Below, piece after piece: positions 17,122 through 25,191 of a DNA stretch of 51,248 bases. The notes below the pieces were generated by a model. It had not been told where the DNA came from, ran no database searches, and saw nothing but the letters and a program-made list of their open reading frames with translations. This DNA comes from Alphaproteobacteria bacterium (lineage in GTDB: Bacteria; Pseudomonadota; Alphaproteobacteria; Micavibrionales; Micavibrionaceae): NCBI GenBank assembly GCA_018608245.1, contig JABAZY010000002.1, positions 1 through 51,248 on the forward strand, in the 5' to 3' direction. Each line of letters starts with the position of its first letter. The first letter of the stretch is position 1. The translations under genes and the position numbers were made by a program.

Positions 17122-17197
17122 AAATAGCGTTTATTCGTTAGTGGCGATACGGTATGATATAGCTGTATTTAAGCCGAAAAGCAAAGGAATCACGATC

Positions 17198-17647
17198 TTG
17201 AGTAAAAAAACAAACAGTGCATCAAGGGAAAAGATCATTGATATGGCCTTGGCCACTTTACGGAAAAAACGTGCTGAAATTGACCCTAAAGTTCTGAGTA
17301 AGATTAGGGAGAAAATTTTTAGTAATCCTGCCGTGATGAAAGCTTTAGGGATTGATCAAGAGGATGTGCCCAAAGAGGCTCCGCCAAAAGCGCCCCCAAA
17401 ACCCCCTAAGGCAACGCCTAAAGCTGAGCCAAAAGTTGCTCCATTTGATGTTAAAGGGGTGAAGTTATCAGAAGATGAAAAAAACTTGTTAGGACATGTT
17501 CAAGCCATTATGAAGAAGCAAGAAGCACAGGAACGAGCCAAGCAAAAATCATCTAATCCAGAAGACCGTATGGAAAAAATTGATCGTGAGAAGAATCTGG
17601 AAACGATTTCAAAATTGATGAAGATCAGACCAGATTATAAACAATGA
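17198..17647 (+). CDS. Lys/Pro-rich helical protein, unknown
   Basis: 149 aa from TTG 17198, chosen because AAAGGAAT lies 7 bases upstream; earlier in-frame starts would overlap waaA. The N-terminal 55 residues are helical and basic (MSKKTNSASREKIIDMALAT). A Pro/Lys/Ala linker follows (PPKAPPKPPKATPKAEPK), then a charged helix near residues 85-149 that could form a coiled coil. There is no signal peptide, so cytoplasmic. Not recognised. It is divergent from waaA. Confidence 0.6.
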   Translation: MSKKTNSASREKIIDMALATLRKKRAEIDPKVLSKIREKIFSNPAVMKALGIDQEDVPKEAPPKAPPKPPKATPKAEPKVAPFDVKGVKLSEDEKNLLGHVQAIMKKQEAQERAKQKSSNPEDRMEKIDREKNLETISKLMKIRPDYKQ

Positions 17648-17658
17648 TTTAGGGATTA

Positions 17659-18522
17659 TTAAGGTACGCAACCGCCACTAATATAGGTACATCCTGGGTT
17701 TGTACAAACACCGTCTGGGCCTTTAGGACCTGTAGATGTAATAACTTCAACACCTGTTAGGATAGGCTCCAAACATAAAGCTGGGTCTAATTTAAAGGCA
17801 ACATCCTCGTAAACCAAGCCAAGTGGAATATGGAAGCCGTATAAGGCATCTGCGGCATTAACAGCAAATGCATGTTGGGGACCCCAACTGAAAAGGCCTG
17901 TACCACCACATTCTAGTGGAAATATGCGTGTTTCGTTAATATCGGTATAACCTGCAACGTCTGGCCCTTCGAGGCCAATTAAGTCAACGAAAGGATAAAA
18001 TCCATCTACGGATGCAAATAATTCTGTGTGAAGAAGGTTCGCACATTTAGCGGCCTGCCAAACACCAGCCATTTCTTCACATGCATATCCGCCTGGGCTA
18101 AAATCTAATACTCTATCAACTGGGTCTGCGCCAAGTTCTTCTGCGCGCCCACCTAAATATAAATGCCCAAAATTGTCTCTAATGTATCTCATAGCGGGAA
18201 GGTTTACAGTCTGAATAAGTCCGTTGTCCAGACGCTGGACGCCATCTTCATCGGAGAATATAGCACCTGAAAACTCCGCACTGGAAGCAGAAAAACGGTC
18301 AAAACAAGTGTATTCTAAAACGCTATCAGCTTTAAATATAAGGTTTTGATTCTGCATGATTTCACGTTCAGCCTCTAACCATGCGCGCGACGTCAGTGAT
18401 TCCCAATAATTTGTATCACAAGGCTGTTCGGCAATTTCTACTTCTGCGGCCCGTGCGTTGTGAGAGACAGTAATTAAGCTTACCATCAAACATAAAAGAG
18501 ATATTCCTATAATTTTTTTCAT
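17659..18522 (-). CDS. Cysteine-rich secreted protein, paralogue of 19066-19710
   Basis: 287 aa with a cleavable signal peptide (IIGISLLCLMVSLITVSHNARA, cut about residue 26). The mature part shares a pattern with the 19066 product: C-x-TNYW, EAEREIMQNQ, KADSVLEYTCFD, a HLYLGG-like segment, then C-x-x-MAGVWQAAKCAN and FVDLIGL. Four cysteines are conserved between the two, suggesting two disulfides. The C-terminal 90 residues are extra and end in a cysteine-rich tail (GVCTNPGCTYISGGCVP). I do not recognise the family. It is the last gene of a three-gene minus-strand set and probably periplasmic or secreted. Confidence 0.65.
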   Translation of the reverse strand: MKKIIGISLLCLMVSLITVSHNARAAEVEIAEQPCDTNYWESLTSRAWLEAEREIMQNQNLIFKADSVLEYTCFDRFSASSAEFSGAIFSDEDGVQRLDNGLIQTVNLPAMRYIRDNFGHLYLGGRAEELGADPVDRVLDFSPGGYACEEMAGVWQAAKCANLLHTELFASVDGFYPFVDLIGLEGPDVAGYTDINETRIFPLECGGTGLFSWGPQHAFAVNAADALYGFHIPLGLVYEDVAFKLDPALCLEPILTGVEVITSTGPKGPDGVCTNPGCTYISGGCVP

Positions 18523-18598
18523 ATTTTTTCCTATATTCCTTATAATTATACCTGAAAGGCACGGTCTTTAGCAAACAACAGTTTTGTACTATCCCAAT

Positions 18599-19066
18599 TT
18601 ATGGTTCACAACCATTATATTGAACGATTTCTGAATAGGGCACATCAACGTTTTGAATAACTTCTCTATCTTGTAATACGGGGTTCCCATCTGCATCTTC
18701 TACAGGGACTTGTATAATTACAGGGCGAGGTTCCGACCTTACGCCTGTTTCTACCCTAGTGAGTCGTCCGTATGCATAGCCTTCCATCGTACAAAATGCA
18801 TCTGGATAATTGACTATTTCACCAAGCTTCCCTGCTGCTTCTTGTCTGTAAACAGTTACGTTTGTTAGGGCTGGTGTTGTATTATCGCCTCTTTCCATAA
18901 ATAGAAATTCATAATTTGCTAAGGCGGGTGAGTAAATAACGTTAGCATGATTAGCAACTTCAATCATCTCAGCCGTTATGCAAGTAGGGGTCGCACATTG
19001 TGCTTTAGTCATAGAGGGTAGCCCTAAAACAAATAATCCAATTATAAGTAAGAAGAAATGTTTCAC
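18599..19066 (-). CDS. Secreted protein, middle gene of cysteine-rich set
   Basis: 155 aa from GTG 19066, which overlaps the upstream stop codon by one base (TAGTG); a GTG at 19081 is possible but would shorten the signal peptide's fit. The signal peptide KHFFLLIIGLFVLGLPSMTKA ends before QCATPTC. The mature chain has five cysteines and no hydrophobic segment, with a segment DADGNPVLQDREVIQNVDVP near the C-terminus. No family recognised. Coupling to the upstream gene suggests the trio works together in the envelope. Confidence 0.6.
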   Translation of the reverse strand: MKHFFLLIIGLFVLGLPSMTKAQCATPTCITAEMIEVANHANVIYSPALANYEFLFMERGDNTTPALTNVTVYRQEAAGKLGEIVNYPDAFCTMEGYAYGRLTRVETGVRSEPRPVIIQVPVEDADGNPVLQDREVIQNVDVPYSEIVQYNGCEP

Positions 19067-19710
19067 TATTCGCAATCCCACCCTTCTGGATATTCTCTAG
19101 GGTCGAAGTCAATTAAATCCTCGAATGTATAAAACTCTGTAGGCCCCCCGAAATTTTTACATTTTGAGGCTTGCCAGACATTAGCCATGATATTGCAAGA
19201 TTCTCCACGTGCTGCAACTGGCTCTGTTTCTCCCAATAGGCCATGGTCAAAGCTACCTAACATGAACTCTACAACAGGTTCTTGCACAGCTGAAACTAGG
19301 TGAGCATCAAGTGAATCAAATCCTAAGAAAGATAGGACGCTGGCTTCGCCATCTGTTAGTTCATAATCTCCTTCATAAACAAATTCATCAGTTTCACTAA
19401 ACACGGGACCTAAAAATATGCCATCTAGCTCAACTTGTTCGTTGAAGCAGGTATATTCTAAAATACTGTCTGGCTTAGCAATGTAGCGCTGATGCATAAG
19501 GTTTTCACGGCGAGCCTCTAAAACACCTTGGTTAACCATGGCAATCCATGTGTTAGTGGCGCAACCTTGTAAGCCTTCGCCCCCAGGGCCCGGTGGAATG
19601 AATATGTTTTGAGCGTTTATAGAAGTGGGGAAAGATAGGCATAAAGCAAACCCAGCAACAGCCATTAAGGCCGATACGTGCTTTATCTGTAAAATGAATA
19701 ATTTATGCAT
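19066..19710 (-). CDS. Cysteine-rich secreted protein, paralogue of 17659-18522
   Basis: 214 aa. A signal peptide (SALMAVAGFALCLSFPTSINA) is cut at about residue 33. Shared with the 17659 product are C-x-TNTW, VLEARRENLMHQ, KPDSILEYTCFN, a GLLGETEPVAARGESC stretch, MANVWQASKCKN and FEDLIDF. It lacks the long C-terminal extension of its paralogue and ends shortly after the FEDLI motif. It leads the trio; the downstream gene starts on its stop codon. The conserved cysteines (four) indicate an oxidising compartment. Confidence 0.65.
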   Translation of the reverse strand: MHKLFILQIKHVSALMAVAGFALCLSFPTSINAQNIFIPPGPGGEGLQGCATNTWIAMVNQGVLEARRENLMHQRYIAKPDSILEYTCFNEQVELDGIFLGPVFSETDEFVYEGDYELTDGEASVLSFLGFDSLDAHLVSAVQEPVVEFMLGSFDHGLLGETEPVAARGESCNIMANVWQASKCKNFGGPTEFYTFEDLIDFDPREYPEGWDCE

Positions 19711-19799
19711 AAGAATCCCACTTTATGTTCCCTAATATAATACACTGAAACGGCGTGAAATAGCAAATAGACGCGTTGTTTTTACTTGTTTTTTACTGC

Positions 19800-20249
19800 T
19801 TATTTATCAGTGTTTTTGTATGTGTAAGAATGTGGATTCCACTGATATTTTGTCTGTTTAAAGTCGTTGATGCGCGTTTCGGCAACAAGCAAGTCGCGTA
19901 TGCCGTAGGTGTTATCATCTGAAATAATGACGCGCACGGCTTCTAGTTGACCAATAATAATAGGAGCGTCTTTTTGAAGCGCTATAATGGTAATAGGGCA
20001 TCTTTGTTGGTTTTGGCATGTGGCAGGGCGCATAAAAAACTCATCAATAGAGTCATTATTTAAATCGGTTTTTGCGAGCATGTGTTCGCCCGATAATTCT
20101 AACTTTTTTGCAACTTTATCAATGATGTACAGCTCTTTAGCGCTTTTAGCGGGGTGAAAATATATATTTTCTTCGGCTAAGGCGCTATTGGATGAAAACA
20201 CCAATAAGATAAGGCTCGTGAGAATAAATTTTATTCTCTGATTTTGCAT
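19800..20249 (-). CDS. Secreted protein with a calcium-loop-like motif
   Basis: 149 aa. A signal peptide (IKFILTSLILLVFSSNSALA) is cut at about 25. Residues about 62-71 (DLNNDSIDEF) form an Asp-rich loop like the Ca2+-binding turn of FG-GAP or dockerin-type repeats (DxNxDxxxD/E). Two cysteines lie close together in ATCQNQQRCPIT. No enzyme motif is seen. The ATG overlaps the DUF3126 stop by one base (TAATG), so the genes are coupled. Confidence 0.55.
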   Translation of the reverse strand: MQNQRIKFILTSLILLVFSSNSALAEENIYFHPAKSAKELYIIDKVAKKLELSGEHMLAKTDLNNDSIDEFFMRPATCQNQQRCPITIIALQKDAPIIIGQLEAVRVIISDDNTYGIRDLLVAETRINDFKQTKYQWNPHSYTYKNTDK

Positions 20250-20467
20250 TATTCAGGAAGGTCTATTTGAAGAATACCCATGTTGAAGTCATAGGATGTT
20301 TCACCTTCGTCTTCGTCTTTGTAGACAAGACCAATGAACTCACCATTAATTAAAACTTCAATAGAATCAGCAGTTTGAGAGCGAGGACGCACAGCAATAT
20401 TGTCATTGCTGAATTTATCTCTCATGAAAGCTTGAATTTTAATCAGTTCGTCAGGTGTAATGTCCAT
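20249..20467 (-). CDS. DUF3126 protein
   Basis: 72 aa. The whole chain matches DUF3126, a short cytoplasmic family found mainly in alphaproteobacteria: ELIKIQAFMRDKFSN, then IEVLINGEFIGLVYKDEDEG, then FNMGILQIDLPE. Function unknown. ATG 20467 is preferred over TTG 20479 because GGAG sits 7 bases upstream of that ATG and would overlap the alternative start. Confidence 0.8.
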   Translation of the reverse strand: MDITPDELIKIQAFMRDKFSNDNIAVRPRSQTADSIEVLINGEFIGLVYKDEDEGETSYDFNMGILQIDLPE

Positions 20468-20493
20468 TATATTCTCCAAATTTTTCTTTATGT

Positions 20494-21312
20494 TTAAGCG
20501 ACTTTATCGGCAAAATCAAGCGCGTTCGCTGTATTTTCTTTTAAGTTCCCTTTTAGTTTATCGGAAACGTCCTTGTGACAGGCATTGGCAAATTCTTTGC
20601 GGTTATCAAATTCTTTGGCATGATGCGGGGGCATGAAATCAACGATTAAATGTGCCCCTTTGCTTTTAGCCAAGTTCCAGATATGTGGAAGCATTTCTAT
20701 GTCACCGTAATAACCATAGATATCACGATCTTCGATGGTTTGAACAGGCTTCCCATTGGTGTGAGTGAGGGTGATTGTAACGGGTTGAACCATCAATTTA
20801 TCTTTTAACTTATCACTTAGAAAAAGCTCAAAGAGACTTGATTTAAAAGGAATAACATCTGATCCGTCTGTGGATGTTCCTTCAGGGAATAAAATTAATG
20901 CGCCTGTATCTTCTAAGGCTTCATCAATGTCCTTAATGCATCTTTGGACGGCATCGCGACTACGTTCGATGTATACCGTTTTATTAATAGAGGCCAGTTG
21001 ACCAAAAATTGGCCAGTTGCGGACATCAGCTTTGGAGATAAAGCTGACGGGGAGGATTGACCCTAAGACAGGGATGTCCATGTCTGAAATATGATTAGCA
21101 ACGTAAATGACATTTTCCGTTGGCGCAATGTCGCCACGAATAGTTGTCTTAATACGAAAGATCGCTTTCCCAGTTTTGCAGAAAAAGGTTGGGACGGCTC
21201 GGTAAAAGCTAGCGTTTCTGAAAAGTGAGTGAACAATGCCTTGTGTGATTAAGCAAAATAAACAAAGCAAAAGGAATATGAATATTTTGAAGATAGCAAT
21301 AAGCGAGCGCAT
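20494..21312 (-). CDS. olsA: Lyso-ornithine lipid O-acyltransferase / PlsC-family acyltransferase
   Basis: 272 aa. An N-terminal membrane helix (IAIFKIFIFLLLCLFCLITQ) precedes a PlsC domain with the HX4D motif in VANHISDMDIPV (about residues 82-93) and the acceptor motif ILFPEGTSTDG. PlsC-type enzymes move acyl groups from acyl-ACP to lysolipids. Because it follows olsB directly, the O-acylation step of ornithine lipid synthesis is the best inference; general lysophosphatidate acyltransferase activity is the alternative. ATG 21312 is one base past the olsB TAA, so the genes are coupled. Confidence 0.8.
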   Translation of the reverse strand: MRSLIAIFKIFIFLLLCLFCLITQGIVHSLFRNASFYRAVPTFFCKTGKAIFRIKTTIRGDIAPTENVIYVANHISDMDIPVLGSILPVSFISKADVRNWPIFGQLASINKTVYIERSRDAVQRCIKDIDEALEDTGALILFPEGTSTDGSDVIPFKSSLFELFLSDKLKDKLMVQPVTITLTHTNGKPVQTIEDRDIYGYYGDIEMLPHIWNLAKSKGAHLIVDFMPPHHAKEFDNRKEFANACHKDVSDKLKGNLKENTANALDFADKVA

Positions 21313-21313
21313 T

Positions 21314-22138
21314 TTAGGAGGCCTCTTTTCCTGCCGGCACATCGGTTGATATATGCTTGTTTGTAACGCGGCGATAATGATTGACGTATTTATCAGTGAT
21401 TTGACTGGTCGGCATTACAATGCATACATCTGTCGTGTTGAATTGATGATCAATTACTGCGCCATCACCAATGCTGGCACCAAGGCGGATATAGCCTTTT
21501 AACAAAGGGGGCATGCTTACAAATACACGTTTTGCATCCAAGTCACCCTTGGCATGAAGGTTCATATCAATATAACGCTCATCAAGGGCACGGGGGCACA
21601 TGTCGGGTTCTGCAAGGTGGTAATGATAAAGATAAGCAAGCTGATCTGAAAACGCTGATGGGTCAGTGCCGTGGAAGCTTGCACACCCAAACATCATTTC
21701 AATTTGATGATCGGCTACATAATGGGCAATACCCTGCCAAAGTTTTTGCATGACAGGTCTGGTGCGGTAATTAGGAAGCACGCAAGAGCGTCCCAATTCC
21801 AGAATATTATCACGGCTATCGAGGATAGGCTGAATGTCATACTCATCGCTGGTGTAAAATTTACCGTGCTTCTCTGCAACATCGCGACGTAATAGGCGAT
21901 AAGTGCCAACCATTTGATCTGTGCCTTCGGGAAGAGCTGTATCTAAAACAATTAAATGATCTGCGATATTATCAAATTTATCTGCATCTAATTTAGTTTT
22001 TTTTGTTTCTTCGCAAGGTGTTGCCCCATATTCCTCATAAAAAACTTTATAGCGCAGTGATTGTGCAGCCTTTATTTCTTCAGGAGAATTGGCGAGCCTA
22101 ATTTCAATAAGCTCAGGATCATAGGGTAATATTGACAT
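21314..22138 (-). CDS. olsB: Ornithine N-acyltransferase, OlsB-type (GNAT/hemolysin-like)
   Basis: 274 aa from ATG 22138 (AAGGA ends 7 bases upstream; ATG 22156 is an alternative). The N-terminal core (IRLANSPEEIKAAQSLRYKV, FYEEYG), the GTYRLLRRDVAEKHGKFYT block, the ELGRSCV motif, and the C-terminal KGYIRLGASIGDGAVIDHQF with CIVMPTSQI are typical of OlsB. OlsB forms lyso-ornithine lipid from ornithine and a 3-hydroxyacyl-ACP. Ornithine lipids are phosphate-free membrane lipids, often raised when phosphate is low; no regulatory box was seen here. Confidence 0.85.
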   Translation of the reverse strand: MSILPYDPELIEIRLANSPEEIKAAQSLRYKVFYEEYGATPCEETKKTKLDADKFDNIADHLIVLDTALPEGTDQMVGTYRLLRRDVAEKHGKFYTSDEYDIQPILDSRDNILELGRSCVLPNYRTRPVMQKLWQGIAHYVADHQIEMMFGCASFHGTDPSAFSDQLAYLYHYHLAEPDMCPRALDERYIDMNLHAKGDLDAKRVFVSMPPLLKGYIRLGASIGDGAVIDHQFNTTDVCIVMPTSQITDKYVNHYRRVTNKHISTDVPAGKEAS

Positions 22139-22214
22139 GGAGACATCCTTCAACATTAGCTTTGTTGGGTCAAGTAATAACGTTTGTGCGGGATAGAAGG
22201 CTGTTTATAGAATA

Positions 22215-23315
22215 TTAATTGCCACAGGCGTTGCCGTCAATACCAGAAATGCCGAGCATTTTTAAATAATCCGCAGGTGCATCACTAAGGCCACATCCTC
22301 CGGCTTCTCCTTCTGCTGGATTGGCAGAGATGGCACAGGCGGGTGTTACTACAGGTGCTTCACCCTCTGGTAGGGAGGTTATACCTGTTGGCGTTGCTGG
22401 TTTATTAGCGCCACATTTAGCAATTTCTTGACGAAGAAACGCCATGCGTTCTGCTTGTCTTTTGCGTCCATCTATCAAAGATTCCGCATAGTTTGGCATG
22501 AGGGCTGGTGCTTGGATTTTGGTGAGTAAGGTGGGGTAAGATTGCCCTTCTTCTAAAGTAGGAGGATCAAGTAACACAATTGTATTGATTGGAATACGGT
22601 CACCAAGATCAATGAGGACTCCATTATTATTTTTAGGATGTAAAAAGTATTTCTTAACAGGCAGATTAGTTGCCTTGTTCATTAACTCTGGGTGACGATC
22701 AATCACAACATTGCCTTTGTCACTTATTTCTATGTCTTTTTCAGGCTTTTCGGCGACCCATACATAGGGGCCATTATCTTCATCTTGTTTCAGGGCAGTA
22801 ATAGGAACGCGCTTTGTCTTGTACTCTTTAAGTGTTAATACCTGCATTTCTTTGGATAGGTTTTTGAATTCAATATCTTTGGGGATAGAGATAGTGCCAT
22901 TTTTTCTACTATCTGCGGTGACTGTGTCTTTGATCTTGCCCAATTTATATAGAATTTTTCCGTCGTTATTATAGAGCATGACGCTTTGATTATTTTTGAT
23001 CTCTTTTGCTTGAGTAGAATCTATTTCGAATTTCGCTGTGCCTGTTGCTTCATCCAGAACTGTTTCAACTGCTTGAGTTTTTAGTAGGGGGCCAAGGCTG
23101 GGCATGGCAGCAACTAATGTTGTGGGGGATGCTTTTAGAGCTGATTTTATCTTGGTTGTTGTCGATGTTTGATCGCCAGTAACGCCGCTGATAAAATTCG
23201 TAACAACAAACAGGCAGAACGCAATTACAATAATAATGATTGAGTACACGGCTTTCATATTTGGTTGTATGGTTTCGTCTGTGGGCTGGTTTGTTTCTTT
23301 TGCTTTTTTGCTCAC
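22215..23315 (-). CDS. Single-pass envelope protein, unknown
   Basis: 366 aa. A charged 18-residue start precedes one transmembrane helix at about 21-44 (VYSIIIIVIAFCLFVVTNFI), giving a large periplasmic part. That part has a beta-rich central stretch (VMLYNNDGKILYKLGKIKD, NGTISIPKD), which resembles adaptor or barrel-sandwich segments but is not diagnostic. The Ala/Pro/Gly-rich C-terminus has four or more cysteines (AKCGAN, TPACAIS, GGCGLSD, NACGN). It sits 13 bp behind the OmpA-like gene and probably shares its operon. No named family recognised. Confidence 0.55.
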   Translation of the reverse strand: MSKKAKETNQPTDETIQPNMKAVYSIIIIVIAFCLFVVTNFISGVTGDQTSTTTKIKSALKASPTTLVAAMPSLGPLLKTQAVETVLDEATGTAKFEIDSTQAKEIKNNQSVMLYNNDGKILYKLGKIKDTVTADSRKNGTISIPKDIEFKNLSKEMQVLTLKEYKTKRVPITALKQDEDNGPYVWVAEKPEKDIEISDKGNVVIDRHPELMNKATNLPVKKYFLHPKNNNGVLIDLGDRIPINTIVLLDPPTLEEGQSYPTLLTKIQAPALMPNYAESLIDGRKRQAERMAFLRQEIAKCGANKPATPTGITSLPEGEAPVVTPACAISANPAEGEAGGCGLSDAPADYLKMLGISGIDGNACGN

Positions 23316-23328
23316 AACGAATAGTTAC

Positions 23329-24516
23329 CTATCGCAAGAATAAATGCACTTCGCTCGTGCTGGCTTCATTGCTAGAATTATAAGACAGATCGATTTTATC
23401 AAGTGGTAAGCCCATTTGAGTCAGTGAACGTAAAACTTTTTCAGCATTACGGCGTGCCTTTGTGCTTTCGATAGCAAGTTGAGCTGTGTTGCCAGAAGTA
23501 GGGTGGACAGCAACAACTTCGAATTTAGCATTTGGGTATTTTTGCATCGCGCTTTGAACAGCGGCATAAATTGGTTGTTCATATTCAACATTTGATCTGT
23601 CGAATTTAATTTTAGCTAGTAGGCGTTGCGATGGTGCTGTTGGCGCGCTGGTTAGGCTTGCATTATGCATCATGTTTGCGTTGCCTTGGTGGTAGCTAAA
23701 TGTTTGTGACGCTAAACTTTTGCCGTAAAGATCACCATTTGCAACAGCAAGCGCCAATGTTCTTAGGTTGTCGCGTTCTGTTGTTAAATAAGCAGTGGTT
23801 CTAGTAATGTCATCACTCACGTTATTTTGAACACGGCTAATATCCACTAGGCTTGCGTTAATCTTATCTTCGATTTGCGCCAAGCGAACATGATCTTCTT
23901 CAATCGCACCAGAAAGATTATACATGGAGCGGGTTGAATCTAATAAGTAAGATCCTTTAGACGCGGCATCTGCAATTTCCATTGATAGGGAATTTAGATT
24001 TGCGATGTTGCTTGATAATGTTTCCAAGTTTTTCTGTGCAATGTTTAATTTTCCGACCAAGCGTGGGTTACCAGGGGTTGTTCCTGTTTGTAGTTGCGTA
24101 TTAATTGTCGCAACGCTTGCGTAATAACTGGCCGCCATTGATTTACCTTGCTGTGAAACAGAGGATAATTGAGCAGCTAAGCGATCAACACGTGATTCTA
24201 AGGCAAATAAATCTTTGTTTAAGAGGTTAACTTTGCGACCAACAACTGTTTCACCAACAGATGACATCGCTGGGGCTGTGATTTGGGCTGCTGTAATCTC
24301 TGGGACACGCTTAGGGCTGTTGTAAATATTGGATGAGGGCGCCGCTTGAGTCGTTGGCATTACTTTATTTGTAATAACAAGGACGGGTTTCTTTGCCATG
24401 TCTTGAGCGGACACGCTGTTTGGTGCCATCAAAAAGCTACCGAAAGTAACGCCACCAATTGCAAGGACTGCAGGGATATTTGCAGTTAAAACATTGTTTT
24501 TGAATAAATTTTTCAT
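23329..24516 (-). CDS. Coiled-coil envelope protein with OmpA-like C-terminus
   Basis: 395 aa. A signal peptide (PAVLAIGGVTFGSFLMAPNSVSA) is followed by a long helical middle at about 95-260, likely coiled coil (LFALESRVDRLAAQLSSVSQ). The C-terminal 100 residues have an OmpA-like fold pattern: AKIKFDRSNVEYEQPIYAAV, then a helix, FEVVAVHPTSGN, and STKARRNAEKVLRSLTQMGL, where the Arg of the family's KxRA motif is conserved. OmpA domains bind peptidoglycan, so it may tether an envelope machine. It is first in a two-gene operon transcribed away from the pilus locus. Confidence 0.6.
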   Translation of the reverse strand: MKNLFKNNVLTANIPAVLAIGGVTFGSFLMAPNSVSAQDMAKKPVLVITNKVMPTTQAAPSSNIYNSPKRVPEITAAQITAPAMSSVGETVVGRKVNLLNKDLFALESRVDRLAAQLSSVSQQGKSMAASYYASVATINTQLQTGTTPGNPRLVGKLNIAQKNLETLSSNIANLNSLSMEIADAASKGSYLLDSTRSMYNLSGAIEEDHVRLAQIEDKINASLVDISRVQNNVSDDITRTTAYLTTERDNLRTLALAVANGDLYGKSLASQTFSYHQGNANMMHNASLTSAPTAPSQRLLAKIKFDRSNVEYEQPIYAAVQSAMQKYPNAKFEVVAVHPTSGNTAQLAIESTKARRNAEKVLRSLTQMGLPLDKIDLSYNSSNEASTSEVHLFLR

Positions 24517-24804
24517 CTTTTTTAATTCTGCCTTACGTCAAATTATAAGTAATTTGCGGAGAGATTATCTGTATTAAAAGCATGGTACAAGGAATCCCTT
24601 TTACCATCAACACCCTAAAACACCCGAATTGAAGGTTATTGTCAAGTTAAAGGGCGTGTTTTCGATAAAAAACCGAAGGATAAGCCTAATATAGATTTTT
24701 GGGATTTTATTTGATTTTTTGACTTGCAATGATAGGCGCGCTTGGGGTAGTGTCTGCCTCAGTTTTAAAGCTTATAAAGATTTTTTGTTTATAAGTTGCC
24801 ATAT

Positions 24805-24881
24805 GCACCCGTAGCTCAATTGGATAGAGTATCTGACTACGAATCAGAAGGTTACAGGTTCGACTCCTGTCGGGTGCACCA
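24805..24881 (+). tRNA. tRNA-Arg (anticodon ACG)
   Basis: A 77-nt cloverleaf with encoded CCA. The acceptor GCACCCG pairs with CGGGTGC. The anticodon stem TCTGA/TCAGA encloses loop CTACGAA with anticodon ACG at 24839-24841, whose A34 would be read as inosine to cover CGU/CGC/CGA. The T-arm GGTTCGACTCC is normal. A TTGACT/TTGCAA pair near 24719-24729 may be part of its promoter. The 288-bp gap before it holds the minus-strand promoter region for 23329 and nothing else I recognise. Confidence 0.95.
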
Positions 24882-25087
24882 TTTTCCTCTATATTTCTGT
24901 TGTTTTATATATAGTTAAATGGAAAATGAGATAAATTCATTTTCTGCTGAATATTTTAGCACTTCAAAACCCTATGCCATAGTCTTGATAGCTGTTAATA
25001 TACGATGTGTTCGTTTCTCGAATATACACTTGTGAATAAATATGTAAACACATGTTTTTGTTATATTTTTGCTATTTTATTCGCATT

Positions 25088-25117
25088 TTGTTAACCTTTT
25101 TAATATAAAAATAATAC
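25088..25117 (+). promoter_or_regulatory. Possible promoter of the pilus locus
   Basis: The 310-bp gap 24882-25191 contains no gene and is AT-rich. TTGTTA (25088-25093) and TAATAC (25112-25117) with an 18-bp spacer are the best promoter-like pair; transcription from about 25124 would give a 68-nt leader. Consensus match is moderate and other AT-rich hexamers compete. Confidence 0.35.
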
Positions 25118-25191
25118 ATAGGGCCTTTCATGGGCTCTATAGAGTATCTCTATATTAGTTCAGTTATTTCTTGTGTTAGGTCAGAACAAAA

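Noticed and set aside
17039-17197. N-terminal extension of the 17198 gene
   Set aside because: It overlaps the waaA start in antisense; the TTG 17198 with a good Shine-Dalgarno explains the gene without it.
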